Shown: piece after piece, positions 51,951-60,414 of the stretch
Layout: the number at the start of each line of letters is the position of its first letter
Position numbering within the stretch: position 1 is the first letter of the stretch
Assembly (NCBI GenBank): GCA_900470805.1
Contig: UCCA01000020.1
Coordinates: forward strand, 1-64,000
Reading direction: 5' to 3'
DNA: 64,000 nucleotides
Origin: Hyphomicrobiales bacterium
Lineage (GTDB): Bacteria > Pseudomonadota > Alphaproteobacteria > Rhizobiales > Rhizobiaceae
Position numbers and translations under genes: made by a program
The notes under the pieces: model-generated
Told to the model about the DNA's origin: nothing
Databases searched by the model: none
The model's input: only the letters and a program-made list of their open reading frames with translations

Positions 51951-52838
51951 TCAGGCGGTGAGCGCTGCCTTGTTGGCCACGAAAAAGTCCTCCAGCGTCT
52001 GTGGCTGCTTGCCGGTCAGCTTGGTGAAGTCATCAGTCACCTGATCGAAGTTGCCGGCGCGGATATTGGCGTCGGCGGAGACCAGCATCGTTGCCACGAA
52101 ATCAGGGAGGCCGGCGCCGAGCAGGCCCTGCAGCAACTGTTCGTCGCTGACCTTGACGGCCGAGAGCGGCTTGCCGACCGATGACGCGATTGTGGCGGCG
52201 ATCTCGTCGGCGCTCAGCGACTGGCTGCCGGTCAGCGTGTAGGTGGCGCTGTCGGCGGTGCCGGAGGCGAGGGCGGCCGCCGCGCCAAGGGCGCAATCGT
52301 CACGCGAGATGTTCGGAACCTTGCCGTCGCCCGATGCCGTGTACCAGCTGCCGCCCTGCAGATTGTGCGGCATCGAATGCATGTAGTTGTCGAGGTACCA
52401 GGCATTGCGGATGATGGTGTAGGGCAGGCCACTTGCCTTGACGGCGTTCTCCGTGCCGAGATGGTCCGGCGCGAAGGTGACCAGCGATTTGTCCGGCGAC
52501 GGCATGGAGGTGTAGGCGATGTGCTTGACGCCTGATTTGACGGCGGCGTTGACGGCCGTGGTGTGCTGCTTCAGGCGCTGGCCGGGAACGGCGAGGGCGT
52601 CGGTGCTGATGATCAGCACGCGGTCGACGCCCTTGAACGCGGCTTCCAGCGAGGCTGCGTCGTCGAAATCGGCCTTGCGGGTCTGGACGCCCTTGGCGGC
52701 GAGCGCGGCGAGCTTTGCCGTGTCGCGGCTGGCGGCGATCAGGTTGGCCACGGGAACCTTGTAGGTTTCGAGCAGGTGATGGATGACGCGCTGACCAAGT
52801 TGGCCGGCTGCACCGGTGATGAGAATCGTTTCGCTCAT
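51951..52838 (-). CDS. QorB/NmrA-like NAD(P)-binding quinone reductase
   Basis: This 295-residue Rossmann protein of the NmrA/QorB family reads ILITGAAGQLGQRVIHHLL at the start with the cofactor motif, then AYTSMPSPDKS and YTIIRNAWYLDNYMHS. E. coli QorB reduces quinones with NADPH. A divergent HxlR-type regulator (52960) shares the 121-base promoter region, a combination widespread among proteobacteria. Confidence 0.9.
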   Translation of the reverse strand: MSETILITGAAGQLGQRVIHHLLETYKVPVANLIAASRDTAKLAALAAKGVQTRKADFDDAASLEAAFKGVDRVLIISTDALAVPGQRLKQHTTAVNAAVKSGVKHIAYTSMPSPDKSLVTFAPDHLGTENAVKASGLPYTIIRNAWYLDNYMHSMPHNLQGGSWYTASGDGKVPNISRDDCALGAAAALASGTADSATYTLTGSQSLSADEIAATIASSVGKPLSAVKVSDEQLLQGLLGAGLPDFVATMLVSADANIRAGNFDQVTDDFTKLTGKQPQTLEDFFVANKAALTA

Positions 52839-52866
52839 ATGTCTAAACCTCCAGGTTCGCTTATTG

Positions 52867-52881
52867 GTCTCGAAAAGAGAC
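52867..52881. promoter_or_regulatory. Inverted repeat near QorB-like promoter
   Basis: GTCTC and GAGAC flank GAAAA, about 30 bases upstream of the QorB-like start. It may contribute to control by the HxlR regulator but could also be chance. Confidence 0.3.
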
Positions 52882-52938
52882 TAGCACTAGAATAGGGATT
52901 GACTGACGGGTGTAAAGGAGGCAGTTTTTGGGCTGTAA

Positions 52939-52954
52939 GTTACCAAAAGGGAAC
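52939..52954. promoter_or_regulatory. HxlR operator candidate
   Basis: GTTACC-AAAA-GGGAAC is an inverted repeat with one mismatch, 6 bases before the HxlR ATG. The placement suits autoregulation by HxlR. Confidence 0.45.
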
Positions 52955-52959
52955 CGCGC

Positions 52960-53397
52960 ATGGCCGGCACCATCGTCAAGTTGAAAAGCAAGGCGGAGCT
53001 GAAAAGCAACGTCGAACCGCGCGTGCGGCACGACGTCGATCTCAGCAAGCTTGATTTCAACAATTGCCCGGTGCGTGACATGATGCAGCAGATCGGCGGC
53101 AAATGGTCGACGCTGATGCTGGAGGCGCTGTCGCAGCGGCCTTATCGCTTCGGCGAACTCAGGCGGATGATCCCCGATATTTCGCAGCGTATGCTGACGC
53201 AAACGCTAAGAGATTTGCAGCGCGACGGATATGTCGAGCGGGAGGTGTTTCCGACCAAGCCGCCGAGCGTCGAGTACCGCCTGACAGATCTCGGCCGGTC
53301 GCTGTACCAGACGCTGGCGCTGTTGCTGAACTGGGCGGAGAACAACCATGCTGCCGTTCGTGCCGCCCGGCTCCAGTTCGATGCGTCCGGGGTTTAA
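52960..53397 (+). CDS. HxlR-family transcriptional regulator
   Basis: This 145-residue winged-helix regulator has the HxlR signature CPVRDMMQQIGGKWSTLMLEAL (in part), RFGELRRMIPDISQRMLTQTLRDL (in part) and YRLTDLGRSL. Many HxlR proteins sense electrophiles or quinones through an N-terminal Cys, and one is present here (NNCPVRD). It is divergent from the QorB-like reductase. It overlaps the convergent MFS gene by 4 bases. Confidence 0.93.
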   Translation: MAGTIVKLKSKAELKSNVEPRVRHDVDLSKLDFNNCPVRDMMQQIGGKWSTLMLEALSQRPYRFGELRRMIPDISQRMLTQTLRDLQRDGYVEREVFPTKPPSVEYRLTDLGRSLYQTLALLLNWAENNHAAVRAARLQFDASGV

Positions 53398-54611
53398 GCG
53401 TTAGATTTTCGCCTGCCTTCGGTGAGGAACAGGAGGAAGGCAAGGCTGGGGAAGCAGAGGCCGATCCAGGCCGTCATCGTCCAGCCGCCGGTGGCAAACG
53501 CCCAGCCACCGATGGCCGAGCCGAGCGCGCCGCCGACGAAGAAGGTCGCCATGAACAGGCCGTTGAGGCGGCTGCGGTGCTCCGGGCTGATCGCGTAGAT
53601 CGCCCGCTGACCGACCACCAGATTGGTCGTTACCCCGAAATCCAGAATGATCGCGGCGGCCGTCAGCAATGTCAGCGCCAGCACCGAGCCGTCGGTCGCG
53701 AAGTGGCTGATCAGGAACGCGACGATGCCGCAGAGCATGGCCATGGTGGAAGCGATCTTGCCGAGATTGCGGTCGGCAAGGCGACCGGCGATCGGTGACG
53801 CTATGGCGCCGGCGGCGCCCGCCAGTGCGAACAGCGCGATCCCATTCTGTGTCAGGCCGAAGGCCGGGCTAGCCAAGAGCAGCGGCGTGGTGGTCCAGAA
53901 CAGGCTGAACGCGCCGAACATGCCGGCCTGATAGAGGGCGCGGCGCTGAAGGATGCGCGAGTGCAGCGCGAGGTGCGCCATCGATGCCAGCAGCGCGCCG
54001 TAGCTCATTCTCGTGTGCGGCATGCGCACCGGGAGCTTGAGGCGCAGCGTTGCGGCCAGCAGCAGCATGACGACGGCGGAGAGATAGTAGACGACATGCC
54101 AGGAGCTGGCCTGCGCGACGAAGCTGGCAACCGGGCGAGCGAGCATGATGCCGCAGAGCAGGCCGCTCATGACATTGCCGACGACGCGACCGCGCGAGGC
54201 GTCCGGCGCCATGTTGGCGGCGAATGGAACCAGAACCTGGACCGCGACCGATCCCATGCCGATACAGAGCGAGGCGGTCAGGAAGAGTGTGGGTGTCGAG
54301 GAGAGGGCTGCACCGATCAGGGCGACGGCGGCAAGCAGGATCAGGGTCAGCACCAGCCTGCGATTTTCCATGAGGTCGCCAAGCGGCACGATCAACAGCA
54401 GGCCGAGGCCGTAGCCGATCTGCGTCAGGGTGACGATCAGCCCGGTCGCCGCCGGGCTGAAACCGAGCGACGCGCTGATCGGGCCGGCGAGCGGCTGGCC
54501 GTAGTAGAGATTGGCAGCCACCAGCCCGCAGGCGGCGGCGAACAGGAAGGTCATGAGTGGCGAGATCGTCGGCGCGGCGACGGTCTCGGGTGAGGCGGCT
54601 GAAAGGCTCAT
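53394..54611 (-). CDS. MFS transporter, drug:H+ antiporter type
   Basis: This 405-residue 12-span major-facilitator transporter has the motif ATGLIVTLTQIGYGLGLLLIVPLGDLMENRR, containing the D(R/K)xGRR-like loop after TM2 (parts). It resembles the YbcL/arabinose-efflux permease-type cluster that often sits with a TetR regulator. The TetR gene lies 105 bases upstream in the same direction. The substrate is unknown. Confidence 0.9.
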   Translation of the reverse strand: MSLSAASPETVAAPTISPLMTFLFAAACGLVAANLYYGQPLAGPISASLGFSPAATGLIVTLTQIGYGLGLLLIVPLGDLMENRRLVLTLILLAAVALIGAALSSTPTLFLTASLCIGMGSVAVQVLVPFAANMAPDASRGRVVGNVMSGLLCGIMLARPVASFVAQASSWHVVYYLSAVVMLLLAATLRLKLPVRMPHTRMSYGALLASMAHLALHSRILQRRALYQAGMFGAFSLFWTTTPLLLASPAFGLTQNGIALFALAGAAGAIASPIAGRLADRNLGKIASTMAMLCGIVAFLISHFATDGSVLALTLLTAAAIILDFGVTTNLVVGQRAIYAISPEHRSRLNGLFMATFFVGGALGSAIGGWAFATGGWTMTAWIGLCFPSLAFLLFLTEGRRKSNA

Positions 54612-54716
54612 GCTATGCTCCGATGGGGCGAACGGATGTGTGTTAGGTGGTGTACGGCTTGTTTTCGAGGGCGCCTTGGCGCCTGCGTCCTGAGATGCAA
54701 TCGCTGGGATGCCGGA

Positions 54717-55334
54717 TCAGGTGAGGAGCTTCATCGCCTGTTCGGCGACGGTTGCCATGTCGGTCTCGCTGCGTCCGGTCTTGCCGACGATGCGCATGCC
54801 GGCGGTCAGGCACAGCAGAGCGCGCGCGGTCACGGCGCTGTCGATCCCTGATGAAATCGAGCCGTCCTCCTGGCCGAGACGGATAAGGTCGCGCAAATGG
54901 GTCTCGTTGGCATCGAAGGCGGCGGCGACGCGTTGCGCGGCTTCCTCGTCAAAGATGGCCAGCTCATTGGCGCTGCCGACGACGAGACAGCCCTGCCGGC
55001 CGGACACGCCGTGCGACGAGATTGCGTAGGAGACAAGCAGTTCGCGGACCTTGTCGCGGCCGCTGCCGACCTTGGCGAGACGGGTGTCCAGGAGATCGCG
55101 GCGGATGGCGCGGTAGCGATCGAAGGCGGCGAGGAAGACACCGCGCTTGTCCTTGAAGGCCTTGTAGACGCTGCCCGAGGTGAGTTCCATCGCCTCGGTC
55201 AGTTCGCTGATCGAGGCGGCGTGGTAGCCGCGCTCGGAGAAGACGCGAAGCGCCTTGGTGAGGGCCTCATCCATGTCGAACGCACGCGGTCTGCCGCGGC
55301 TCCGGCTTGTGGCGTCGGATATTGCTGTGCTCAT
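54717..55334 (-). CDS. TetR/AcrR-family repressor
   Basis: This 205-residue repressor has an N-terminal helix-turn-helix (ISELTEAMELTSGSVYKAFKDKRGVF) and a ligand-binding C-terminal domain with a Cys (GCLVVGS). It belongs to the group with a TetR_C motif seen near MFS pumps. It is upstream of the MFS gene on the same strand and has a perfect palindrome just before its start. Confidence 0.93.
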   Translation of the reverse strand: MSTAISDATSRSRGRPRAFDMDEALTKALRVFSERGYHAASISELTEAMELTSGSVYKAFKDKRGVFLAAFDRYRAIRRDLLDTRLAKVGSGRDKVRELLVSYAISSHGVSGRQGCLVVGSANELAIFDEEAAQRVAAAFDANETHLRDLIRLGQEDGSISSGIDSAVTARALLCLTAGMRIVGKTGRSETDMATVAEQAMKLLT

Positions 55335-55348
55335 GGTTCAGCTAATTA

Positions 55349-55364
55349 GGAAATGATCATTTCC
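55349..55364. promoter_or_regulatory. TetR operator candidate
   Basis: GGAAATGATCATTTCC is a perfect 16-bp palindrome 15 bases upstream of the TetR start, where an autoregulatory operator is expected. It would control the TetR-MFS operon. Confidence 0.65.
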
Positions 55365-55395
55365 AAATCAAGCGAAACTTTTGCGTTTTTACAGT

Positions 55396-56313
55396 TTATA
55401 GATCGAGCACCCAGGTCTGGCCGTTAAGTTCGGGGCCGAACATCCTGTGCTTTTCCTCTGAGACAAGGCGGAAGCCGGCCTTGATATAAATGCTGCGGGC
55501 GGTGTGGAGGATGTCGTTCGTCCAGAGCGATATCTGCCGGTATCCCTTGGCGCTGGCGAAGCGGATGCATTCGTCCACTAGTGTCCTGCCGAGCCCGAGG
55601 CCGCGGGCGGATTTGTCGATATAGAGCAGCCGCAGCTTGGCGATGCCGTCGCCGCCGTTGGTGATCAGGACCGAGCCGATGTTGATGCCACCGCGTTCGG
55701 CAATCCAGCAATATTCCATTTCCGGATCGAAACGATTGAGGAACTGGCCCGCGACTTCGGCGATCAGTCCTTCGAAGCGCATGTCCCAGCCATACTCCGT
55801 AGTATAGGCCCGCGCCTGACTCTCGACGATCCAGCCGATATCGCCTGGGCGATGCGCGCGGATGATGGCGGGCGATGGTGTGACGGCGGGATCGAGCAGG
55901 CTGCGGATCGTCTGCATGGCGCTGACGATGCTCTGCGGTTCGCCGGTGGCGAGCGTCCTGAAACGCTCGGCAATCTGGGTGCTGGATCGCCTGCCGAGTT
56001 CCTCGAACTGTTCGCGTCCCTTGTCGGTGACAAGGGCGAACTGGCTGCGCCGATCCGCCGGATCGGGTCTGGTCTCGATCAGGCCATCGTTCCTGAAGCG
56101 TTTCAGGATGCGGCTCAGGTACGCAGGGTCGAGCTGCAGATCGCGCGCCAGCGAGACGGCGCTGATGCCGTCATAAGAGCCAACCTCGAACAGGACGCGG
56201 GCATCGGTCAGCGTGAACGGCGTATCGAGGTATGCCTTGTTCAGAACACCAATGAAATTCGTGTAAAAGCGGTTGAAGTCGCGGGCAGCCTCGACAAGGG
56301 CGGAATCGGTCAT
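55396..56313 (-). CDS. MarR-family regulator fused to GNAT acetyltransferase
   Basis: This 305-residue bifunctional protein has an N-terminal MarR winged helix (about residues 1-140, with SLARDLQLDPAYLSRILKRF and DPADRRSQFALVTDKG) and a C-terminal GNAT domain (about 158-305, with RLLYIDKSARGLGLGRTLVDE). The family is known, but the acetylation substrate usually is not. The start at 56313 has AGGAGA upstream. Longer in-frame ATGs (56349, 56370, 56505) run across a palindromic operator. Confidence 0.9.
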   Translation of the reverse strand: MTDSALVEAARDFNRFYTNFIGVLNKAYLDTPFTLTDARVLFEVGSYDGISAVSLARDLQLDPAYLSRILKRFRNDGLIETRPDPADRRSQFALVTDKGREQFEELGRRSSTQIAERFRTLATGEPQSIVSAMQTIRSLLDPAVTPSPAIIRAHRPGDIGWIVESQARAYTTEYGWDMRFEGLIAEVAGQFLNRFDPEMEYCWIAERGGINIGSVLITNGGDGIAKLRLLYIDKSARGLGLGRTLVDECIRFASAKGYRQISLWTNDILHTARSIYIKAGFRLVSEEKHRMFGPELNGQTWVLDL

Positions 56314-56352
56314 GCGGTCAATCTCCTGATCGGAGACTTTGTCCTGCATGTT

Positions 56353-56367
56353 GTTGACTGAGTCAAC
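56353..56367. promoter_or_regulatory. MarR operator candidate
   Basis: GTTGAC-TGA-GTCAAC is a perfect 15-bp inverted repeat 40 bases upstream of the MarR-GNAT start. Its placement suits autoregulation and supports the shorter start at 56313. Confidence 0.6.
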
Positions 56368-56605
56368 CATATTGGATGGGGATTGAACTCTTTGATCACT
56401 GTTAGGAATAGTGAGCCACGATTTATCGCCGATTGGCGGAACTGGCGAGATATGTCGTACAATAGTCATCGGCGGTCGAAGAAGTGGCGCGCTGTTTGGT
56501 CGCACGGCCCTTCATGCAGGTTAGCTATGCGCAAACGGCGGTTGAAACGCCGGTGCTTTAAATGACATTGATCAATTCTTGTGCAAACTATAAAAAGGGT
56601 AGTTT

Positions 56606-57868
56606 ATGGCTGATCATCATGTCGTTGTCGTCGGTGGAGGCTTTGGTGGCCTGCAGCTGGTAAACGACTTGAAAGGTGCTGGTGTTCGCATCACGCTTGT
56701 CGACCGGCGCAACCACCACCTGTTCCAGCCCTTGCTCTATCAGGTTGCCACGACGATCCTCTCGACATCCGAGATCGCCTGGCCGATCCGCCATCTGTAC
56801 GCCGACCGGCCCGATGTGACGACGCTGCTGGGCGAGGTCTCGGGTGTTAACACCGCGGCGAAAGAGGTGACTCTTCGTGATGGCAACATCCTGCGCTATG
56901 ACACGCTCGTTCTCGCCACCGGCGCGACGCATGCCTATTTCGGGCGTGACGAGTGGGAGCCCGTGGCTCCCGGCCTGAAGACGCTCGAGGATGCTACGAC
57001 CATCCGCCGGCGCGTTCTCCTGGCGTTCGAACAGGCGGAAACCGCGCAGGATGCGGCGACGCGAGAGGCCTTGCTCACATTCATCATCGTCGGCGCCGGC
57101 CCGACCGGCGTAGAGCTTGCCGGGATCATCGCCGAACTGGCGCACAAGACGCTGCCGAAGGAATTCCGTAACATCGATACCCGCACCGCCAAGGTGATGC
57201 TCGTCGAGGCCGGCCCACGCGTGCTGCCGACGTTCGTTCCCGAGCTTTCCGACTATGCGTTGAAGGCGCTGAGCGATCTCGGCGTGCAGGTGCGCCTTGG
57301 CAAGCCGGTCACCCAGTGCACGGCCGAGGGCGTTCAGATCGGCGAGGAGTTCATTCCGTGCCGGACGATCAGCTGGGCCGCCGGCGTGCAGGCTTCGCCC
57401 GCCGCGAAGTGGCTGGGCATCCCGGCAGACCGGGCAGGGCGCGCGGTTGTCGAGAAGGATCTGACGGCGCCGGGCCTGCCTGATGTTTTCGTCATCGGCG
57501 ATACGGCCTCGGTGATGCAGGAGAGCGGCGCGCCTGTGCCGGGTGTGGCGCCAGCTGCCAAGCAGCAGGGTGGCTATGCGGCCAAGGTTATCCGCGCGCG
57601 CCTGACCGGCAAGGCACCGCCGGTGTTTCACTATCGCCACCAGGGCAGCCTGGCGACGATCGGGCGGAGTGCGGCGATCGCCGATTTCGGCCGGATCAAG
57701 CTCAAGGGCGGACTTGCCTGGTGGATCTGGGGCATCGCCCATATCTACTTCCTGATCGGCACGCGTTCGCGCTTTGCCGTCGCCTGGAGCTGGTTGTGGA
57801 TCTTCCTGACGCACCAGCACAGCGCGCGCCTGATCACGCAGCGCGAGACCATCGCTGACAAGAAGTAG
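56606..57868 (+). CDS. ndh: NADH:quinone oxidoreductase type II (NDH-2)
   Basis: This is a 420-residue single-subunit, non-pumping NADH dehydrogenase. The FAD motif VVVGGGFGGLQLV is at the start and the NADH motif FIIVGAGPTGVELAG lies in the middle. The segment FVIGDTASV (FAD) and the KQQGGYAAKVI motif follow, and the C-terminus carries a membrane-associated region with WWIWGIAHIYFLIG. It is peripheral to the inner membrane. The upstream 290 bases contain the MarR operator of the divergent gene. Confidence 0.95.
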   Translation: MADHHVVVVGGGFGGLQLVNDLKGAGVRITLVDRRNHHLFQPLLYQVATTILSTSEIAWPIRHLYADRPDVTTLLGEVSGVNTAAKEVTLRDGNILRYDTLVLATGATHAYFGRDEWEPVAPGLKTLEDATTIRRRVLLAFEQAETAQDAATREALLTFIIVGAGPTGVELAGIIAELAHKTLPKEFRNIDTRTAKVMLVEAGPRVLPTFVPELSDYALKALSDLGVQVRLGKPVTQCTAEGVQIGEEFIPCRTISWAAGVQASPAAKWLGIPADRAGRAVVEKDLTAPGLPDVFVIGDTASVMQESGAPVPGVAPAAKQQGGYAAKVIRARLTGKAPPVFHYRHQGSLATIGRSAAIADFGRIKLKGGLAWWIWGIAHIYFLIGTRSRFAVAWSWLWIFLTHQHSARLITQRETIADKK

Positions 57869-57890
57869 CCCATCGGGCGCATATGCTCAA

Positions 57891-57926
57891 AATCAAAACC
57901 CCGCTTGAGAAGGCGGGGTTTTGATT
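57891..57926. terminator. Bidirectional intrinsic terminator
   Basis: AATCAAAACCCCGC and GCGGGGTTTTGATT form a 14-bp stem around TTGAGAAG, with A-rich and T-rich ends on both strands. It separates the convergent NDH-2 and ADH genes. Confidence 0.92.
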
Positions 57927-57960
57927 CGTCTAGGGCTCGGCCTTTGGACCCGGATTGAGA

Positions 57961-59004
57961 TCAGCCGAGCGAGGCGATGTCGATGACGAAGCGGTAGCGC
58001 ACGTCGCTCTTCAGCACGCGTTCGTAGGCTTCATTGATATCCTTGATGTCGATCTTCTCGATCTCCGACACGATGTTGTGCTTGGCACAGAAATCCAGCA
58101 TCTCCTGGGTTTCCTTGATCGAGCCGATGCCGGAGCCGGCGAGCGCCTTGCGGCCGCCGATGACCGAGAAGGCGTGAACGGGAGCAGGGTGTTCCGGTGC
58201 GCCGACCAGCACCATGGTGCCGTCAACCTTGAGCAGGCCGAGATAGGCGTTCCAATCGATGGCAACGCCGACGGTGCAGATGATCAGGTCGAAGGTGCCG
58301 GCGAGTTTCTTGAAGGTCTCGGCATCAGACGTGGCGTAGTATTCCTTGGCGCCAAGCTTCAGGCCGTCTTCCTTCTTCGACAGCGACTGCGAGAGGACGG
58401 TGATATCGGCGCCCATTGCCGCGCCGATCTTGACGCCCATATGGCCGAGGCCGCCCATGCCGACGATCGCCACCTTCCTTCCGGGGCCGGCCTTCCAGTG
58501 CGACAGCGGCGAATAGAGCGTGATACCGGCACACAGCAGCGGCGCGCCGGAATCGAGCGGGATGTTTTCGGGGAAGGACAGGACGTAGCCTTCCTTGACG
58601 ACGATCGAATCCGAGTAGCCGCCGTAGGTCGGCGTGGTGCCGTCGGCCTCGACGTCGTTGTAGGTTCCGACGATGCCCGGAAGATACTGCTCGATGTCGA
58701 CATTGCGCTCGGGCAGACCGACGCAGGAATTGACGAAGCAGCCGACGCCGACATTGTCGCCGACCTTGAACCTGGTGACCTTGGCGCCGACAGCCGAGAC
58801 CACGCCGGCAACCTCATGGCCGGGGACCATAGGGTACTTCGAATTGCCCCATTCGTTGCGGGCCTGGTGGATGTCGGAATGGCAGACGCCGCAGTATTTC
58901 ACCGAGATCACGACATCGTCGTCGTTCGGTTCGCGGCGTTCGAAATTGAAGGGGGTCAGTGGTTTGGACGCGTCCGTTGCCGCGTAGCCTTTTGCAATAG
59001 CCAT
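57961..59004 (-). CDS. Zinc-dependent alcohol/aldehyde dehydrogenase, copy A
   Basis: This 347-residue NADP-dependent medium-chain dehydrogenase belongs to the YahK/cinnamyl-alcohol-like branch. Catalytic zinc ligands are Cys41 (GVCHSDIH), His63 with Glu64 (PGHE) and Cys158 (LLCAGIT). The Rossmann motif is GMGGLG at 182-187. The structural-zinc loop has degenerated: where four Cys are expected only Cys94 remains (NSCVGLPERNVDIEQY). It is a close paralogue of the next gene, and both share a promoter motif. Confidence 0.92.
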   Translation of the reverse strand: MAIAKGYAATDASKPLTPFNFERREPNDDDVVISVKYCGVCHSDIHQARNEWGNSKYPMVPGHEVAGVVSAVGAKVTRFKVGDNVGVGCFVNSCVGLPERNVDIEQYLPGIVGTYNDVEADGTTPTYGGYSDSIVVKEGYVLSFPENIPLDSGAPLLCAGITLYSPLSHWKAGPGRKVAIVGMGGLGHMGVKIGAAMGADITVLSQSLSKKEDGLKLGAKEYYATSDAETFKKLAGTFDLIICTVGVAIDWNAYLGLLKVDGTMVLVGAPEHPAPVHAFSVIGGRKALAGSGIGSIKETQEMLDFCAKHNIVSEIEKIDIKDINEAYERVLKSDVRYRFVIDIASLG

Positions 59005-59067
59005 CTCATCGTCCTCTGGATTCGATCGGGAATTGAACGCGAGGACTATGCGCCACAAGCGCCGGCC

Positions 59068-59109
59068 GCGTTAGCGCGATTCTCCGGGCTTTTTGCCCGA
59101 TCCTGCAAA
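59068..59109 (-). promoter_or_regulatory. Shared ADH promoter motif, copy A
   Basis: This 42-bp block is shared with 60280-60321 at 35 of 42 positions (common parts GCGTTAG, GCGAT, TTTTTGC, CGATCCTGCAAA on the plus strand). It lies 64 bases before the ADH copy A start. Two related heptamers (AGGATCG and AGAATCG on the minus strand) are spaced 21 bases apart, as expected for an AraC-family binding site. Confidence 0.7.
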
Positions 59110-59165
59110 CACGAAAAAGGCGGCCCCTGATGGAGCCGCCTTCGATTGGTTTCGAGCTGTTAGTT

Positions 59166-60212
59166 TCAGGCTGCCAGCGAGGCGATGTCGATGACGAAGC
59201 GGTAGCGCACGTCGCTCTTGAGAACGCGTTCGTAGGCTTCGTTGACGTCCTGAATGTTGATCTTCTCGATCTCCGAGACGATGTTGTGCTTGCCGCAGAA
59301 ATCCAGCATTTCCTGGGTTTCCTTGATCGAGCCGATCATCGAACCCGACAGGCTCTTGCGGCCCGGGATCAGCGAGAAGGCATGAACCGGGATGGCATGT
59401 TCGGGCGCGCCGACGATGACCATCGAGCCGTTGACCTTAAGCAGGCCAAGATAGGCGTTCCAGTCGATCGCGACACCTGCTGTGCAGATGATCAGGTCGA
59501 AGGTGCCGGCGAGCTTCTCGAACGTCGAAGCGTCTGATGTCGCATAGTATTCCTTGGCGCCGAGCTTCAGGCCGTCTTCCTTCTTGGAAAGCGTCTGGCT
59601 GAGAACGGTGATGTCGGCACCCATTGCGGCGCCGATCTTGACGCCCATGTGGCCAAGGCCGCCCATGCCGACGATCGCGACCTTCTTGCCGGGGCCGGCC
59701 TTCCAGTAGTGCAGCGGCGAGTAGAGCGTGATGCCGGCGCAAAGGAGGGGAGCAGCGCCATCAAGCGGCAGGTTTTCCGGGATCGACAGGACGTAGCCTT
59801 CCTTGACGACGATCGAGTCGGAATAGCCGCCCTGGGTCGCGGTCTTGCCGTCGGCTTCGACGCTGTTGTAGGTCTGCACGAGGCCCGGCATGTAGTGTTC
59901 GTTGTCGAGGTCGCGGTTGGCGCAACCGACGCAGCTATCCACGAAGCAGCCGACGCCGACGTGGTCGCCGACCTTGAACTTCGTGACGTTGGCGCCGACG
60001 GCCGAGACGATGCCGGCAATTTCGTGGCCAGGGACGATCGGATAGACGGCATTCTTCCATTCGTTGCGAACGGTGTGAATGTCGGAATGGCAAATGCCGG
60101 CAAACTTGATGTCGATGACGACGTCGTCCGCATTCGGTTCCCGACGCTCGAAGGTGAACGGCGTCAGCGGCTTGGAGGCGTCTGTAGCAGCATAGCCTTT
60201 TGCGATAGCCAT
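59166..60212 (-). CDS. Zinc-dependent alcohol/aldehyde dehydrogenase, copy B
   Basis: This 348-residue paralogue of the downstream copy has the same catalytic ligands (GICHSDIH, PGHE, LLCAGIT) and GMGGLG motif. The structural-zinc loop keeps two of the four usual Cys (DSCVGCANRDLDNEHY). It is the copy nearest the divergent AraC regulator at 60415, which is its probable activator. The region upstream of its start contains the second copy of the shared motif. The substrate is likely an aldehyde or alcohol but is unproven. Confidence 0.93.
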   Translation of the reverse strand: MAIAKGYAATDASKPLTPFTFERREPNADDVVIDIKFAGICHSDIHTVRNEWKNAVYPIVPGHEIAGIVSAVGANVTKFKVGDHVGVGCFVDSCVGCANRDLDNEHYMPGLVQTYNSVEADGKTATQGGYSDSIVVKEGYVLSIPENLPLDGAAPLLCAGITLYSPLHYWKAGPGKKVAIVGMGGLGHMGVKIGAAMGADITVLSQTLSKKEDGLKLGAKEYYATSDASTFEKLAGTFDLIICTAGVAIDWNAYLGLLKVNGSMVIVGAPEHAIPVHAFSLIPGRKSLSGSMIGSIKETQEMLDFCGKHNIVSEIEKINIQDVNEAYERVLKSDVRYRFVIDIASLAA

Positions 60213-60279
60213 GGGAAATCTCCGTATTTTCTTGGGGGTGGCTCGGACGAGGAGACTTATGCCGCATATGCGAAAGGAT

Positions 60280-60321
60280 GCGTTAGAGCGATCCTCTTGC
60301 GTTTTTGCACGATCCTGCAAA
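60280..60321 (-). promoter_or_regulatory. Shared ADH promoter motif, copy B
   Basis: This second copy of the 42-bp block lies 68 bases before the ADH copy B start. On the minus strand two AGGATCG heptamers are exactly 21 bases apart, two helical turns, and TTGCA/TGCAA flank one of them. It is between ADH copy B and the divergent AraC gene. Confidence 0.75.
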
Positions 60322-60414
60322 TGTCGATGCGGCGGCCGCTTGCGCTACGCCAGTTCCATTCTACATAAGCAGTCGCGACGCGACCGACGCCGTTCTCACC
60401 GGAAAGTTTGCCCG

